Shown here: one piece after another, positions 7,327 to 15,121 of the stretch
How positions within the stretch are numbered: position 1 is the first letter of the stretch
Layout of the letters: each line of letters begins with the position of its first letter
Origin: a virus
Strand: one strand, 5' to 3'
Virus record (IMG/VR): IMGVR_UViG_3300013101_000060
Coordinates: 1 to 29,432 of that record
DNA length: 29,432 bases
Notes under the pieces: generated by a model
What the model was told of the DNA's origin: nothing
The model's database searches: none
Seen by the model: the letters and a program-made list of their open reading frames with translations, nothing else
Program-made: the position numbers and the translations under genes

Positions 7327-8449
7327 TATAAAATCATCTGCAATTGATGATAGCGGTAGATTAACAAAAGATGCTTTTGAATGGAATCATCTTGATGGTA
7401 TGCATGTCTTTAGCAGCAATAACTGGGAAGTTAGGATGGAAGATCTAACTAAACTAGGTGTTGCTAATTTAAAGAAAACAGTTGATTTACAAGATAAAAA
7501 GATCTATAGGTATCCTAAGTTAGATTTACCTAGACAGAAAGTTGACCTTTTGAAAGAAAAGTTTAACTGCAAAGTTATCAGAGATGCTTCTAAAGCTGAT
7601 ATAAGTATAGTATCTATGAAGTTTTTTGATAAATTAGTTTCTAGAGAATGGAAATCATCTATTACATATGTAGAGTGCTATAAGATTTTAGCTGAATTAA
7701 AGAATATGGATTTGCTTTCTTCATCAGCTTTAGATGTTTTAAGAGACTTTATGTCTAATACAGATGTAAACTATAGAGTTAGTTTTAGCTATGGTTCAAA
7801 CTGGAATGAAGCACAGACAGCTCAAACTGATAAAGTAAAACAAGTTATAGATCAGCTAGCATCACAAAATAATAAATCTGCTGATCACGGTCATGATTGG
7901 ATATTACCTGTAGAAAACTATGAATTGTTTGATAAAATAACAAACTCATCTACTGAAATTATTGCAGACACAAGTATATGTGCAATAATAGATGAAGACC
8001 TTGCTGTTTTAGAAAGTGAAAAATTTGATGAGGTAGAGAAGATGGTTACCAGTAGTGATATAGATAATAGATCATTAGCTTTAGAGATGTTGGCTAATTC
8101 CAATATTGAAAAATCTTTTGATGTAGTATCTGGTATTTATTACTGGCACTATGATTGGCTTAAAGCTACTACAAACTGGAATACAGTTAACGTTAAGGCT
8201 TTTAGAAAAAGAATGAAGGCTTATGAAGGAAACCATAATACTCAAGGTATTTACTCTTTTAATAAGTATCTAAATCTTTTGGCTAAAGACAGAAAATTAA
8301 CTAAATTTGCTGTGGATAGTACAAGAGAAAAGCTTCATACAACATTTCTAGCTAGTTTAGTAGGACCAAGTGCAGATGTATTTAAGGTTGACTTAGATTC
8401 TTTGTACATTAATGAAGAATTAACTAATAAAATTATTTCAGATGAATAG
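7298..8449 (+). CDS. Hypothetical protein, 383 aa; apparent paralogue of the preceding gene
   Basis: No recognised domain. The gene overlaps the previous one by 29 nt, and the ATG at 7298 is preceded by an A-rich tract, as is usual here. Residues about 73-107 (YPKLDLPRQKVDLLKEKF, then VIRDASKADISIV) mirror the segment in the upstream protein. The C-terminal half is helical, with NRSLALEMLANSNIEKS aligning to DKALALKIVPTIDYKKN of the upstream protein. The protein is acidic overall and lacks membrane segments and signal peptide. It forms the fourth gene of a VWA, MoxR, paralogue, paralogue set. Alternative functions cannot be excluded. Confidence 0.75.
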   Translation: MKKRVRLNINIKSSAIDDSGRLTKDAFEWNHLDGMHVFSSNNWEVRMEDLTKLGVANLKKTVDLQDKKIYRYPKLDLPRQKVDLLKEKFNCKVIRDASKADISIVSMKFFDKLVSREWKSSITYVECYKILAELKNMDLLSSSALDVLRDFMSNTDVNYRVSFSYGSNWNEAQTAQTDKVKQVIDQLASQNNKSADHGHDWILPVENYELFDKITNSSTEIIADTSICAIIDEDLAVLESEKFDEVEKMVTSSDIDNRSLALEMLANSNIEKSFDVVSGIYYWHYDWLKATTNWNTVNVKAFRKRMKAYEGNHNTQGIYSFNKYLNLLAKDRKLTKFAVDSTREKLHTTFLASLVGPSADVFKVDLDSLYINEELTNKIISDE

Positions 8450-9431
8450 AAACATGGAAAGAGAAGAAGACTTTTATGCAGATAAAGATTTTGCATTTAG
8501 TTATTCTTCTCTTAACAAACTTTTATTTTCACCATCCTTGTTTTACAAGGACTATATTCTTAAACAACGTGAGGTTAAAACAGATAAACATTTAGTAGAA
8601 GGTAAACTTGTACATTGTTTAGTGTTTGAACCTGAGAACTTAAACAAAAAGTTTAACATTGTACCCGGTAAAGCACCATCAGATAGTGTTAGAAAGGTCC
8701 TAAAAAATATGTCTTTATATACTGATGCAAAATTGTTATTTGATGTTCCATCTGAAATAGTATTGGATTCACTCAAAGAAATGAATTTGTATCAATCTCT
8801 TAAAACAGATGAACAACGTATTGTAAAGATTATAAAAAAAGAGTTTGAACCTTATTGGGAATTCTTATCTAATACTAATGTAGATGTTATTAATGAAGAG
8901 ACACTATTAGATTGTACTGCTAAAGCTGAAGTTATAAAAGCTAATGAAGAGGTTATGAGTTTATTTAAAAATGAACAGACTGACTTTGATTTAGACCCAA
9001 TAACTACATATGCAGAACAATATCTTGTTTCTGATCTAGATGGCTATCCGTTTAAATTACATGGATATGTGGATTACTATACTGTTGACTCTGAGTCAAA
9101 GACAGTAACAATATGTGATCTTAAAACATCCGGTAAAACTGTTGATGTATTTGCAGAAAGCGTAGACTTTTATAATTATTGGTTGCAAGCTGCTATTTAT
9201 TCTAAAATGGTTTATGATTCTCTTGGAGATGATAGAGATGATTACACTATAGAATTTAAATTTATTGTGATTGATAAGTATAATCAAGTATATGTTTTTG
9301 ATGTATCTCAAGAATCTATGGGCAATTGGGCTCAAGGTCTTGGCGGTGTATTAAAAACTGCAGGATATCACTACAATGAGAGAAACTATTCATTACCTTA
9401 TGAATTATTAGTGAAAAAGGTTAAATTATAG
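8442..9431 (+). CDS. PD-(D/E)XK superfamily exonuclease (RecE/Exo VIII or YqaJ/Cas4-like)
   Basis: A 329-residue protein with the full PD-(D/E)XK layout. The opening FSYSSLNKLLFSPSLFY motif and the EGKLVHCLVF helix (53-62) are typical of RecE-type and AddB-like nucleases. The catalytic residues appear as D211 in GYVDYY and D226-L-K228 in TICDLKTSG, and the QAAIY motif (Q249 to Y253) is the expected DNA-contacting helix. Such enzymes degrade one strand of dsDNA ends to produce ssDNA for an annealase. The Sak4-like ATPase and SSB upstream would complete the pathway. The start overlaps the preceding gene by 8 nt. An alternative ATG at 8454 would shorten the protein by four residues. Confidence 0.85.
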   Translation: MNRNMEREEDFYADKDFAFSYSSLNKLLFSPSLFYKDYILKQREVKTDKHLVEGKLVHCLVFEPENLNKKFNIVPGKAPSDSVRKVLKNMSLYTDAKLLFDVPSEIVLDSLKEMNLYQSLKTDEQRIVKIIKKEFEPYWEFLSNTNVDVINEETLLDCTAKAEVIKANEEVMSLFKNEQTDFDLDPITTYAEQYLVSDLDGYPFKLHGYVDYYTVDSESKTVTICDLKTSGKTVDVFAESVDFYNYWLQAAIYSKMVYDSLGDDRDDYTIEFKFIVIDKYNQVYVFDVSQESMGNWAQGLGGVLKTAGYHYNERNYSLPYELLVKKVKL

Positions 9432-9432
9432 T

Positions 9433-10011
9433 ATGGGCGTATATTTAGAATATTTTCAAAAAAGCAAAGTATTTCTTTATCCTTTACTAAAAATAAAGAA
9501 AGGCATTACCCGTGTACCAATACAAACGTATGTTGCATGGGATAATGTCTATTCTACTAATGATCTTAAGTTTTTGTGTGAATACAAAACTAAACAAACA
9601 CCTAAGTTTAATAGTTTTGCTAAATCACATTTATTAAATCATTCTCTACTTGAAGAAGTAATAGAATTAAATGAAAATACCCAACTCTTTATTTTTGATT
9701 TTAGTAAATTTAAATCTGACTACAATAAATTCCTTAAAGGAAAATATTCACAGTATAGTTTAGATAGTAAAATCAGTATAATTGATTTCTTTGGAACACA
9801 AGATAAAATTGGATCATATGTTGAAGGTTTTCTTACACCAGAAGGTGTGCATGATGAATATGCTGAAAGCCTTGGTGTAGATATTAAATCTATAGAAGAT
9901 ATATATGAAGTATGTACACCTCCTGATCTTGAAAAAGAAACTTTAATTGATAATAATCATGTTATTAACCAATTATTAAAAAATAGTTCCATATATTTGA
10001 CAAATAAATAA
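9433..10011 (+). CDS. Hypothetical protein, 192 aa
   Basis: I do not recognise it. The protein is soluble, rich in aromatic residues and K/E, with no visible motif. A segment around 80-130 (TQLFIFDFSKFKSDYNKFL, then a SIIDFF strand) suggests an alpha/beta fold with possible strand-helix alternation. It starts 1 nt after the exonuclease gene, so it is probably co-translated with it, and is followed 7 nt later by another unknown gene. A role in recombination or DNA processing is possible by position only. Confidence 0.7.
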   Translation: MGVYLEYFQKSKVFLYPLLKIKKGITRVPIQTYVAWDNVYSTNDLKFLCEYKTKQTPKFNSFAKSHLLNHSLLEEVIELNENTQLFIFDFSKFKSDYNKFLKGKYSQYSLDSKISIIDFFGTQDKIGSYVEGFLTPEGVHDEYAESLGVDIKSIEDIYEVCTPPDLEKETLIDNNHVINQLLKNSSIYLTNK

Positions 10012-10018
10012 AATAATT

Positions 10019-10438
10019 ATGGCAAACCAAATAGGACAAAATATGATGTTAGTAAATTCTAGTTTTAGAAATGCTAAATCATTTACTTTAATCCCAGTGA
10101 GTCAAGACTCACCATATGTAGAAGCTATGTTTGACCCAACGTCAGGCATTTTAGCTGTCATCAGTAAAGTGATGAAACAATCTTACCACATGGTACCTAA
10201 ATTGGATGACAACGGTCAACCAATAAGATTAAAAACACCTAATCAACAGACAGGAAAAACTGTAAAAGAAGAAAGAAGATTAGTAGATACATTTTCTGAG
10301 TTTTATCTAAGTGATAGATCTGATATAGAAACATTTATTCATATGTTTGCAGTAAATGCAGATAATTTTAATATTGAAGAATTTTTTGTTGATTTACAAA
10401 AAACAGAACCATCTAAAATTATTCTTCCGGGTCAATAG
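10019..10438 (+). CDS. Hypothetical protein, 139 aa, last gene before a terminator
   Basis: Unrecognised. The N-terminal two thirds look beta-rich (SFTLIPVS, AMFDPTSGILAVISKV, HMVPKLDDNGQPI), interrupted by a charged loop (about 75-88) with many Q, T and K residues. The C-terminal 50 residues (DIETFIHMFAVNADNFNIEEFFVDLQK) form helices. The size and beta-then-helix layout would fit a small OB-fold or DNA-binding accessory factor, but this is only a guess. It ends the transcription unit that starts upstream: a strong terminator follows 36 nt after the stop. Confidence 0.7.
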   Translation: MANQIGQNMMLVNSSFRNAKSFTLIPVSQDSPYVEAMFDPTSGILAVISKVMKQSYHMVPKLDDNGQPIRLKTPNQQTGKTVKEERRLVDTFSEFYLSDRSDIETFIHMFAVNADNFNIEEFFVDLQKTEPSKIILPGQ

Positions 10439-10474
10439 AATTCCCATACTATCCAACTCTATAATCCGGTACAG

Positions 10475-10502
10475 AAAAACCTCATTGAATTGGGGTTTTT
10501 TT
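10475..10502 (+). terminator. Intrinsic terminator
   Basis: A 10-bp stem joins 10475-10484 (AAAAACCTCA) to 10491-10500 (TGGGGTTTTT) with one G-U wobble and a 6-nt loop, and the stem's own T-rich arm serves as the U-tract. It sits in the 82-nt gap between the stop at 10438 and the start at 10521. Confidence 0.8.
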
Positions 10503-10520
10503 GGCTCTAATAAATTTTAA

Positions 10521-10853
10521 ATGGCTAAATTAACACAACAAGAAATAATGGATGTGAACATCCTATTTGCTATGACTAAGTGTATGGGAGAACTAGCACA
10601 TAATCTACAGTATATACATACCCAACAAGTTAAACAGAGAATTAAACATGTAATTAAAACTGTTAAATTGTATGAAAGGGAAATTGATAAACAACTAGAA
10701 CGTGAAGGTTCTTCAGAAGCTATTGAAAGTATTTATGATGGTATTATGGAGTTAATTTATGAAGCTAGAGAAGTTGCACTTAAAAACTATAATGATGGAA
10801 ACACTAATTCAAATGAGAGAAAGGCTGATGATATTAGCTCTCAAAAAACATAA
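10521..10853 (+). CDS. Hypothetical helical protein, 110 aa
   Basis: Unrecognised. Residues 5-90 are predicted by eye as a continuous set of amphipathic helices (for example VKQRIKHVIKTVKLYEREID and SIYDGIMELIYEAREVALK), with a disordered, polar C-terminus (NDGNTNSNERKADD). It has no membrane segment. It is the first gene after a terminator, yet I see no clear promoter in the short gap, so it may depend on read-through. Its 3' end overlaps the start of the small helix-turn-helix gene by about 40 nt. Confidence 0.65.
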   Translation: MAKLTQQEIMDVNILFAMTKCMGELAHNLQYIHTQQVKQRIKHVIKTVKLYEREIDKQLEREGSSEAIESIYDGIMELIYEAREVALKNYNDGNTNSNERKADDISSQKT

Positions 10854-10941
10854 AACTGTAAAAAGTGCAGCTAAAGCTTTAGGTATTAGTGATAGAACTT
10901 TACATGCATTTAAAGATAAACTTAAAGATAGAAAAGAATGA
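10813..10941 (+). CDS. Very small helix-turn-helix protein (Fis/HTH_8-like), 42 aa
   Basis: The reading frame ends with TGA at 10939-10941, overlapping the ATG of the polymerase gene (ATGA). Its C-terminal 30 residues (KTVKSAAKALGISDRTLHAF) match the Fis-type helix-turn-helix: A-A-x-x-L-G-I-S at the turn, followed by the R-T-L recognition helix. I chose the ATG at 10813, preceded by an A-rich tract. ATGs at 10795 and 10828 are alternatives, so the protein is 37-48 residues long. Almost the whole protein is the DNA-binding unit, so it may act as a dimer or as a small regulator or nucleoid-type factor. Its coupling to the DNA polymerase suggests regulation of replication genes, or initiator-like binding. 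Function is inference. Confidence 0.6.
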   Translation: MRERLMILALKKHKTVKSAAKALGISDRTLHAFKDKLKDRKE

Positions 10942-12929
10942 AGCATTGGGTAATGGACTATGAGACTTTATCTAATTGTTTCACCGGGGTATTTGAACAT
11001 TATAAGACTACAGAAACAAAAGTCTTTGTTATTCATGACCTGCGTAATGATTTAGATGAGTTCATTAGTTTCCTAGAAGAAAACTTTAATAATAAAGAGT
11101 GGCATATATCCTATAATGGATTGGCCTTTGATGCTCAAGTCACTCACTATATAATAGATAACCATATAGATTGGTCAGATCTTAGTGGTTGTGAGATTGC
11201 TAGTATTATTTATAGATATGCCCAACGTTGTATTCAGAAATCTAACAATAAAGAATTCAGTGATTATCCACAATGGAAGATGATAATTGGTCAAATAGAC
11301 ATATTTAAACTTCATCATTGGGATAATCCAGCCAAGCGTTCAAGTCTTAAATGGATTCAATATAGCATGGATTGGGAAAACATCCTTGACATGCCTATTC
11401 ATCATGAGACAGAGATAACTAAACAAGAAGAAATAGATACTATACTTGAATATTGTATTAATGATGTAAGATCTACTAAAGAAATTTATAATAGATCTAA
11501 GTCACAGGTTGGTTTAAGAAAAGAACTGACCCAGACTTATAACATTAATCTGTTTAGTGCTTCTGAGCCCCGTATCAGTAAAGAACTTTTTGGATTTTAT
11601 TTATCAGAAAAACTTAATATACAAAAGAGGGACCTAAAACAAATGAGAACTCATAGAACTGTAATTAAAGTTGATGATATTATATTACCATACATCTCGT
11701 TTACATCTCCTGAGTTTAAAACATTACATGATAGGTTTAAATCTCTTGAGATAGATGCAACAAGATTAAAAGGTAGTTTTAAATATCATATTAATTACAA
11801 AGATGTGAAGACTCACTTTGGTTTAGGAGGTGCACACGGTGCTGCTGCTAAAGGAGTTTATGAAAGCTCAGATGATATGATCATTATGTCTTCGGATGTA
11901 ACTAGTTTTTATCCTAATCTAGCTATTAAAAACAAGTGGTCTCCTGCGCATTTTCCAGTTGACCAGTTTTGTGATCAGTATGAGTGGTTCTTTGAGGAGC
12001 GTAAGAAGATACCTAAGAGCAATCCAATGAATTATGTATACAAGATTATACTTAATTCTACTTTTGGTCTTAGTAATGATGTAAACAGCTTCTTTTATGA
12101 CCCTGAGTTGTGTATGAGAATTACAATTAACGGTCAACTAACGTTGATGATGTTGTATGAACAAATAATGGAGCGTATACCGGGTGCTGTTGCTTTATTA
12201 CAAAACACAGATGGTGTAGAAACTATTATACCTAGGGAGCACTATGATTTATATATGCAAATATGTGAAGAATGGGAAAATACTACAAGTTTAAACTTAG
12301 AACATGATGAATATCAAAAGCTTGTTTTATCTGATGTAAACAATTACATTGGTGTAAACAACTTTGTAAACGTTGACATTACTAAGTGGAGAGAAGTTAA
12401 ACAAAGTCAGCCTCATTACTTATTTAAGGTTGAGAATGACAAGTTTAGCTTTGCGCCCGTTAAGCTTAAAGGTAGGTTTGACTTTCATAACCTGCAGTTG
12501 CATAAGAATAAGTCTAAGCTAGTGATCCCAAAGGCCATATATCAATACTTTGTTAATGATGTGCTGCCAGAAGATTACTTAGAAGAGAATAAAAATATTC
12601 TTGACTACTGTATAGGAGGTAAATCCAAAGGTGATTGGCAACAAGTAGCCCGCAGTATATTAAACGGTGCTTATAATGAAGAGTCATTGCAGAAAATCAA
12701 TAGGTATTTTATATCTAAAGAAGGTGTAAAGATTATTAAAGTCAACAAGAATGATGGACGTGAGATACAGTTAGAATCAGGTAGATGGTTGCAAACAGTC
12801 TTTAACAAGATGGAAGTTAAACCTAAATGGTCTGATTATAATATAGATAAGTTATATTATCTTCAAGCTATTGAATCTGAGATAAATAGTATACTCTCTG
12901 TAAAAACAAATCAATTAAAATTATTTTAA
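10938..12929 (+). CDS. Family B DNA polymerase with 3'-5' proofreading exonuclease
   Basis: A 663-residue replicative polymerase. The exonuclease domain has all three DEDDy motifs: D7-Y-E9 (MDYET), N60-G-x-x-F-D65 (SYNGLAFDAQ) and Y172-C-I-N-D176. A GLGGAHG linker (296-301) corresponds to the Y-x-G-G/A motif between exonuclease and polymerase. Polymerase motif A is SSDVTSFYP (D320), motif B is KIILNSTFG (369-377), and motif C is QNTDGVE (D425), where the family consensus is D-T-D-S. The catalytic second aspartate is kept, but the first is asparagine. It is short for family B, with only about 40 residues between motifs A and B, implying a minimal fingers domain. It would copy the phage genome using the primase and helicase encoded upstream. 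The start is set by ATGA overlap with the helix-turn-helix gene. Confidence 0.93.
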   Translation: MKHWVMDYETLSNCFTGVFEHYKTTETKVFVIHDLRNDLDEFISFLEENFNNKEWHISYNGLAFDAQVTHYIIDNHIDWSDLSGCEIASIIYRYAQRCIQKSNNKEFSDYPQWKMIIGQIDIFKLHHWDNPAKRSSLKWIQYSMDWENILDMPIHHETEITKQEEIDTILEYCINDVRSTKEIYNRSKSQVGLRKELTQTYNINLFSASEPRISKELFGFYLSEKLNIQKRDLKQMRTHRTVIKVDDIILPYISFTSPEFKTLHDRFKSLEIDATRLKGSFKYHINYKDVKTHFGLGGAHGAAAKGVYESSDDMIIMSSDVTSFYPNLAIKNKWSPAHFPVDQFCDQYEWFFEERKKIPKSNPMNYVYKIILNSTFGLSNDVNSFFYDPELCMRITINGQLTLMMLYEQIMERIPGAVALLQNTDGVETIIPREHYDLYMQICEEWENTTSLNLEHDEYQKLVLSDVNNYIGVNNFVNVDITKWREVKQSQPHYLFKVENDKFSFAPVKLKGRFDFHNLQLHKNKSKLVIPKAIYQYFVNDVLPEDYLEENKNILDYCIGGKSKGDWQQVARSILNGAYNEESLQKINRYFISKEGVKIIKVNKNDGREIQLESGRWLQTVFNKMEVKPKWSDYNIDKLYYLQAIESEINSILSVKTNQLKLF

Positions 12930-12933
12930 ACAT

Positions 12934-13278
12934 ATGGATTATTTTGAATTAGAATGTGCAGTTGAAAGCTGGGCAGAAGAAAAAGGTATTTTAGAAAAAG
13001 CAACGCCAATGGCCCAAGCTTTAAAGACATTAGAAGAAACAACTGAGCTCTGCACGGCTATCAATGCTGATGACCGTGAAGAGATCATTGATGCTATGGG
13101 TGATATTATGGTCACCCTGATTATTCAGGCTAAGATGCAAAATGTATCTTTAGAGTATTGTCTTAAGTCAGCTTATAATGTAATTTCTAAACGTACCGGT
13201 AAAATGGTTAACGGTCAGTTTGTAAAAGATATAGATATTATATCTGGTACTGAGTCAGCTTACATAAAGAATGATTAA
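12934..13278 (+). CDS. mazG: MazG-type nucleoside triphosphate pyrophosphohydrolase
   Basis: A 114-residue single-domain MazG. The metal-binding signature E-E-x-x-E followed by E-x-x-D is complete: E34-E35-x-x-E38 in TLEETTEL and E50-x-x-D53 in EEIIDAMGD, with D57 next. The family converts NTPs or dNTPs to monophosphates and pyrophosphate. In phages it is thought to remove aberrant nucleotides or to shift host (p)ppGpp and nucleotide pools towards replication. It sits 4 nt after the DNA polymerase and overlaps the next gene by 8 nt, consistent with a nucleotide-pool role alongside the RNR genes and the diphosphohydrolase-type protein in this window. Preferred substrate cannot be read from sequence. 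Confidence 0.88.
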   Translation: MDYFELECAVESWAEEKGILEKATPMAQALKTLEETTELCTAINADDREEIIDAMGDIMVTLIIQAKMQNVSLEYCLKSAYNVISKRTGKMVNGQFVKDIDIISGTESAYIKND

Positions 13279-14104
13279 GGTACAAAGAACTAAGACCCTT
13301 GTAACTAAACCAAATAACAATAGTGCTAACTGCATAGCTCCCAATATTATCTACGGGTGTTTTGGCGGCTGTGTAGATACCTATTGTTATATGTCTAGGT
13401 ATAATGGCCATAGAGTATTTGTAAATGAGAATGTAGATGATATATTTAATTCTGTTGTAGAATGGGAAAAAGGTTTTACCAAGGTACCTGATCAACAGGA
13501 TCCCATATATACTATGGTAGATATTGCATGTAACACGGATTTAGTTCTAATGCAAAAACATATGCCTGAACCTTTAATTGATTACCTTAAACGTTATGAT
13601 GATCATCCTCAGCTTAATAGCACTATGGCCACTAAGTATCCGGGGTTGTTGAAGCTTGACGTAAAAAAGTTCAACAAACCTCCAAGAGTACGTGTAAGCC
13701 TTATGCCTCAGAAGTATTCTAATATATTAGAACCTAAGATGCAAAAGATAGAAAGTCGTATAGCTGATGTTAACCGTCTAAAAGATTTAGGCTGGCAAGT
13801 TCATCTTAATTATAGCCCTTTAGTCTTTTATCCCGGTTGGAAAGAAGAGTATGATAAACTTTTTGCACAGGTAAAAGAACAGGCAGGCATAAATAAATGT
13901 GAAGTTATTGCACTTACTAATCATACTAATCAAATGGCCAAGGCATCACCAGAAGCCCAGGACATGATGAAGTATAGTTCAGAAGTAAAAAATCAAAGCG
14001 GTGTCATGAGATATCCTCTGATGCATAAAGGCCGGTTATTAAGAGAGTTTAAAGAGATATACAGTAAATATTTTCCTTTAAATACAATAAGATATATATT
14101 TTAA
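13271..14104 (+). CDS. Spore photoproduct lyase (SPL)-like radical SAM protein
   Basis: A 277-residue protein resembling the SPL family. The cluster segment is IIYGCFGGCVDTYCYMSR with C30, C34 and C39, a C-x3-C-x4-C spacing rather than the C-x3-C-x2-C of standard radical SAM enzymes. Further similarity is seen in the strand RVRVSLMPQKYS, in a helix-strand ending LGWQVHLNYSPLVFYPGW, and in the following EEYDKLF segment, which match the SPL pattern of a G-x-x-V strand then P-[IL]-x-x-Y-x-G-W. C87 in IACNTDL could be a hydrogen-donor candidate. SPL repairs UV-induced thymine dimers in spores with SAM and a 4Fe-4S cluster, so repair of UV damage to phage DNA is plausible. The family call is good; the reaction is inference because of the altered cysteine spacing. 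Confidence 0.72.
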   Translation: MIKVQRTKTLVTKPNNNSANCIAPNIIYGCFGGCVDTYCYMSRYNGHRVFVNENVDDIFNSVVEWEKGFTKVPDQQDPIYTMVDIACNTDLVLMQKHMPEPLIDYLKRYDDHPQLNSTMATKYPGLLKLDVKKFNKPPRVRVSLMPQKYSNILEPKMQKIESRIADVNRLKDLGWQVHLNYSPLVFYPGWKEEYDKLFAQVKEQAGINKCEVIALTNHTNQMAKASPEAQDMMKYSSEVKNQSGVMRYPLMHKGRLLREFKEIYSKYFPLNTIRYIF

Positions 14105-14135
14105 TTTGCTGTGTCAGATTAATTTATTATATTTA
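14105..14135 (+). promoter_or_regulatory. Bacteroidota-type promoter upstream of the DUF932-like gene
   Basis: TTTG at 14105-14108 and TATATTTA at 14128-14135 are separated by 19 nt, matching the Bacteroidota consensus TTTG-N19-TAnnTTTG apart from the final base of the -7 element. Predicted transcription begins around 14141-14143, giving a leader of about 15 nt before the ATG at 14156. It lies in one of the few intergenic gaps in this operon, right after the SPL-like gene. Confidence 0.6.
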
Positions 14136-14155
14136 CACTTTAAAAGTTTAATATT

Positions 14156-15037
14156 ATGGGACATAAAAAACCAACAGAGACCACAAGGTCTTATTTAGAG
14201 AATGCACCCTTACCCAATCATGGTAAGACATACACAGTTGTTACACACAAAGAGGTGATAGACAATACGTTAACTTTACTCAAGAAGAGTGGGTTCACAG
14301 TTCAAAGGGAAATATACAGAGCAAATACTAATGCTACAATTGCACAAGGTATTTATCATATTTACCCTAGTAGAAGCGTTGATGAAGATATCATTAATGA
14401 AACTGAATTAGGGATGATGTTTGCCTGGACTAATTCATATAATAAACTTGTTAGATTCCAATGTGCTATTGGGGCCTATGTTAAGGTTTGTTATAACGGT
14501 ATGGTTGCTGGAGATATGATGAATTTCAAAAGAAAACATACTGGGACGGCAAATTTGGATTGCTCTATAAATATAGCTGATCAAGTTAAAAATGCTGAGA
14601 AGTATTATAAACGTATCATCAAAGATAGAGACGCTATGAAGAATGTTATTCTTACTGAAAGACAACAAGCTGAATTAGTAGGTAGAATGTTTGTACAGGA
14701 AGAACTTATAGATTCTCAACAAACATCTATTATTAAGGCTGAGCTAGCTAAACCATCATTTCACTATGGTACTGATGCTGAATCCTGCTGGACTTTTTAT
14801 AATCATGTTACACATGCATTAAAGAAAGCACATCCACGCTACTGGCTGCAAGACAGTCAAAATTTTCATGACTTTATTGTTGCAGAATGTTTAAATACAT
14901 CTAAGCCAACCATAAAAAAAGAAGCTTTATTATCTGATAAAGTTATTGTAATGTCAGAATCAGTAGAAGAAGTGGTAGAAGTTGATGAAGATGTTACTGA
15001 CACACAACTAATTGAAAATGTATTTCTAGATCAGTGA
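14156..15037 (+). CDS. DUF932-like phage protein, 293 aa
   Basis: The protein resembles DUF932/phage-plasmid-like proteins (TIGR03299 type). The central part has the strand-rich layout of that family (YVKVCYNGMVAGD), and the C-terminal third contains the hallmark S/C-W-x-x-Y/L-N-x-V-T segment, here ESCWTFYNHVTHALKKAHP. The last 35 residues form an acidic tail (VEEVVEVDEDVTDTQ). DUF932 proteins are widespread in phages and plasmids, and their biochemical role is unknown to me. The gene has its own promoter-like sequence at 14105-14135, unlike most genes in this block, so it may be expressed separately and perhaps highly. It overlaps a tiny GTG-started gene by 4 nt. The family call is moderate. 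Confidence 0.62.
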   Translation: MGHKKPTETTRSYLENAPLPNHGKTYTVVTHKEVIDNTLTLLKKSGFTVQREIYRANTNATIAQGIYHIYPSRSVDEDIINETELGMMFAWTNSYNKLVRFQCAIGAYVKVCYNGMVAGDMMNFKRKHTGTANLDCSINIADQVKNAEKYYKRIIKDRDAMKNVILTERQQAELVGRMFVQEELIDSQQTSIIKAELAKPSFHYGTDAESCWTFYNHVTHALKKAHPRYWLQDSQNFHDFIVAECLNTSKPTIKKEALLSDKVIVMSESVEEVVEVDEDVTDTQLIENVFLDQ

Positions 15038-15108
15038 AGCTAATTGTTGCACTCATATTAGCTATACTCTTTTTATACATTAGTAGTCAAAACAAAATGA
15101 ATAAATAG
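15034..15108 (+). CDS. Possible single-TM microprotein, 24 aa (GTG start)
   Basis: A GTG at 15034 overlaps the stop of the DUF932-like gene (GTGA) and opens a 24-codon frame ending TAG at 15106-15108. Residues 3-16 (LIVALILAILFLYI) are fully hydrophobic, enough for one membrane helix, and the tail is polar and basic. The tight overlap and clear composition suggest a real small membrane protein, but length and start codon keep confidence low. Confidence 0.4.
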   Translation: MKLIVALILAILFLYISSQNKMNK

Positions 15109-15121
15109 GAGATAACCAACC

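Noticed and set aside
10097-10112. Perfect dyad GTGAGTC-AA-GACTCAC
   Set aside because: Seven-base arms are expected about once or twice by chance in a window of this size, and it lies inside a coding sequence with no promoter nearby.
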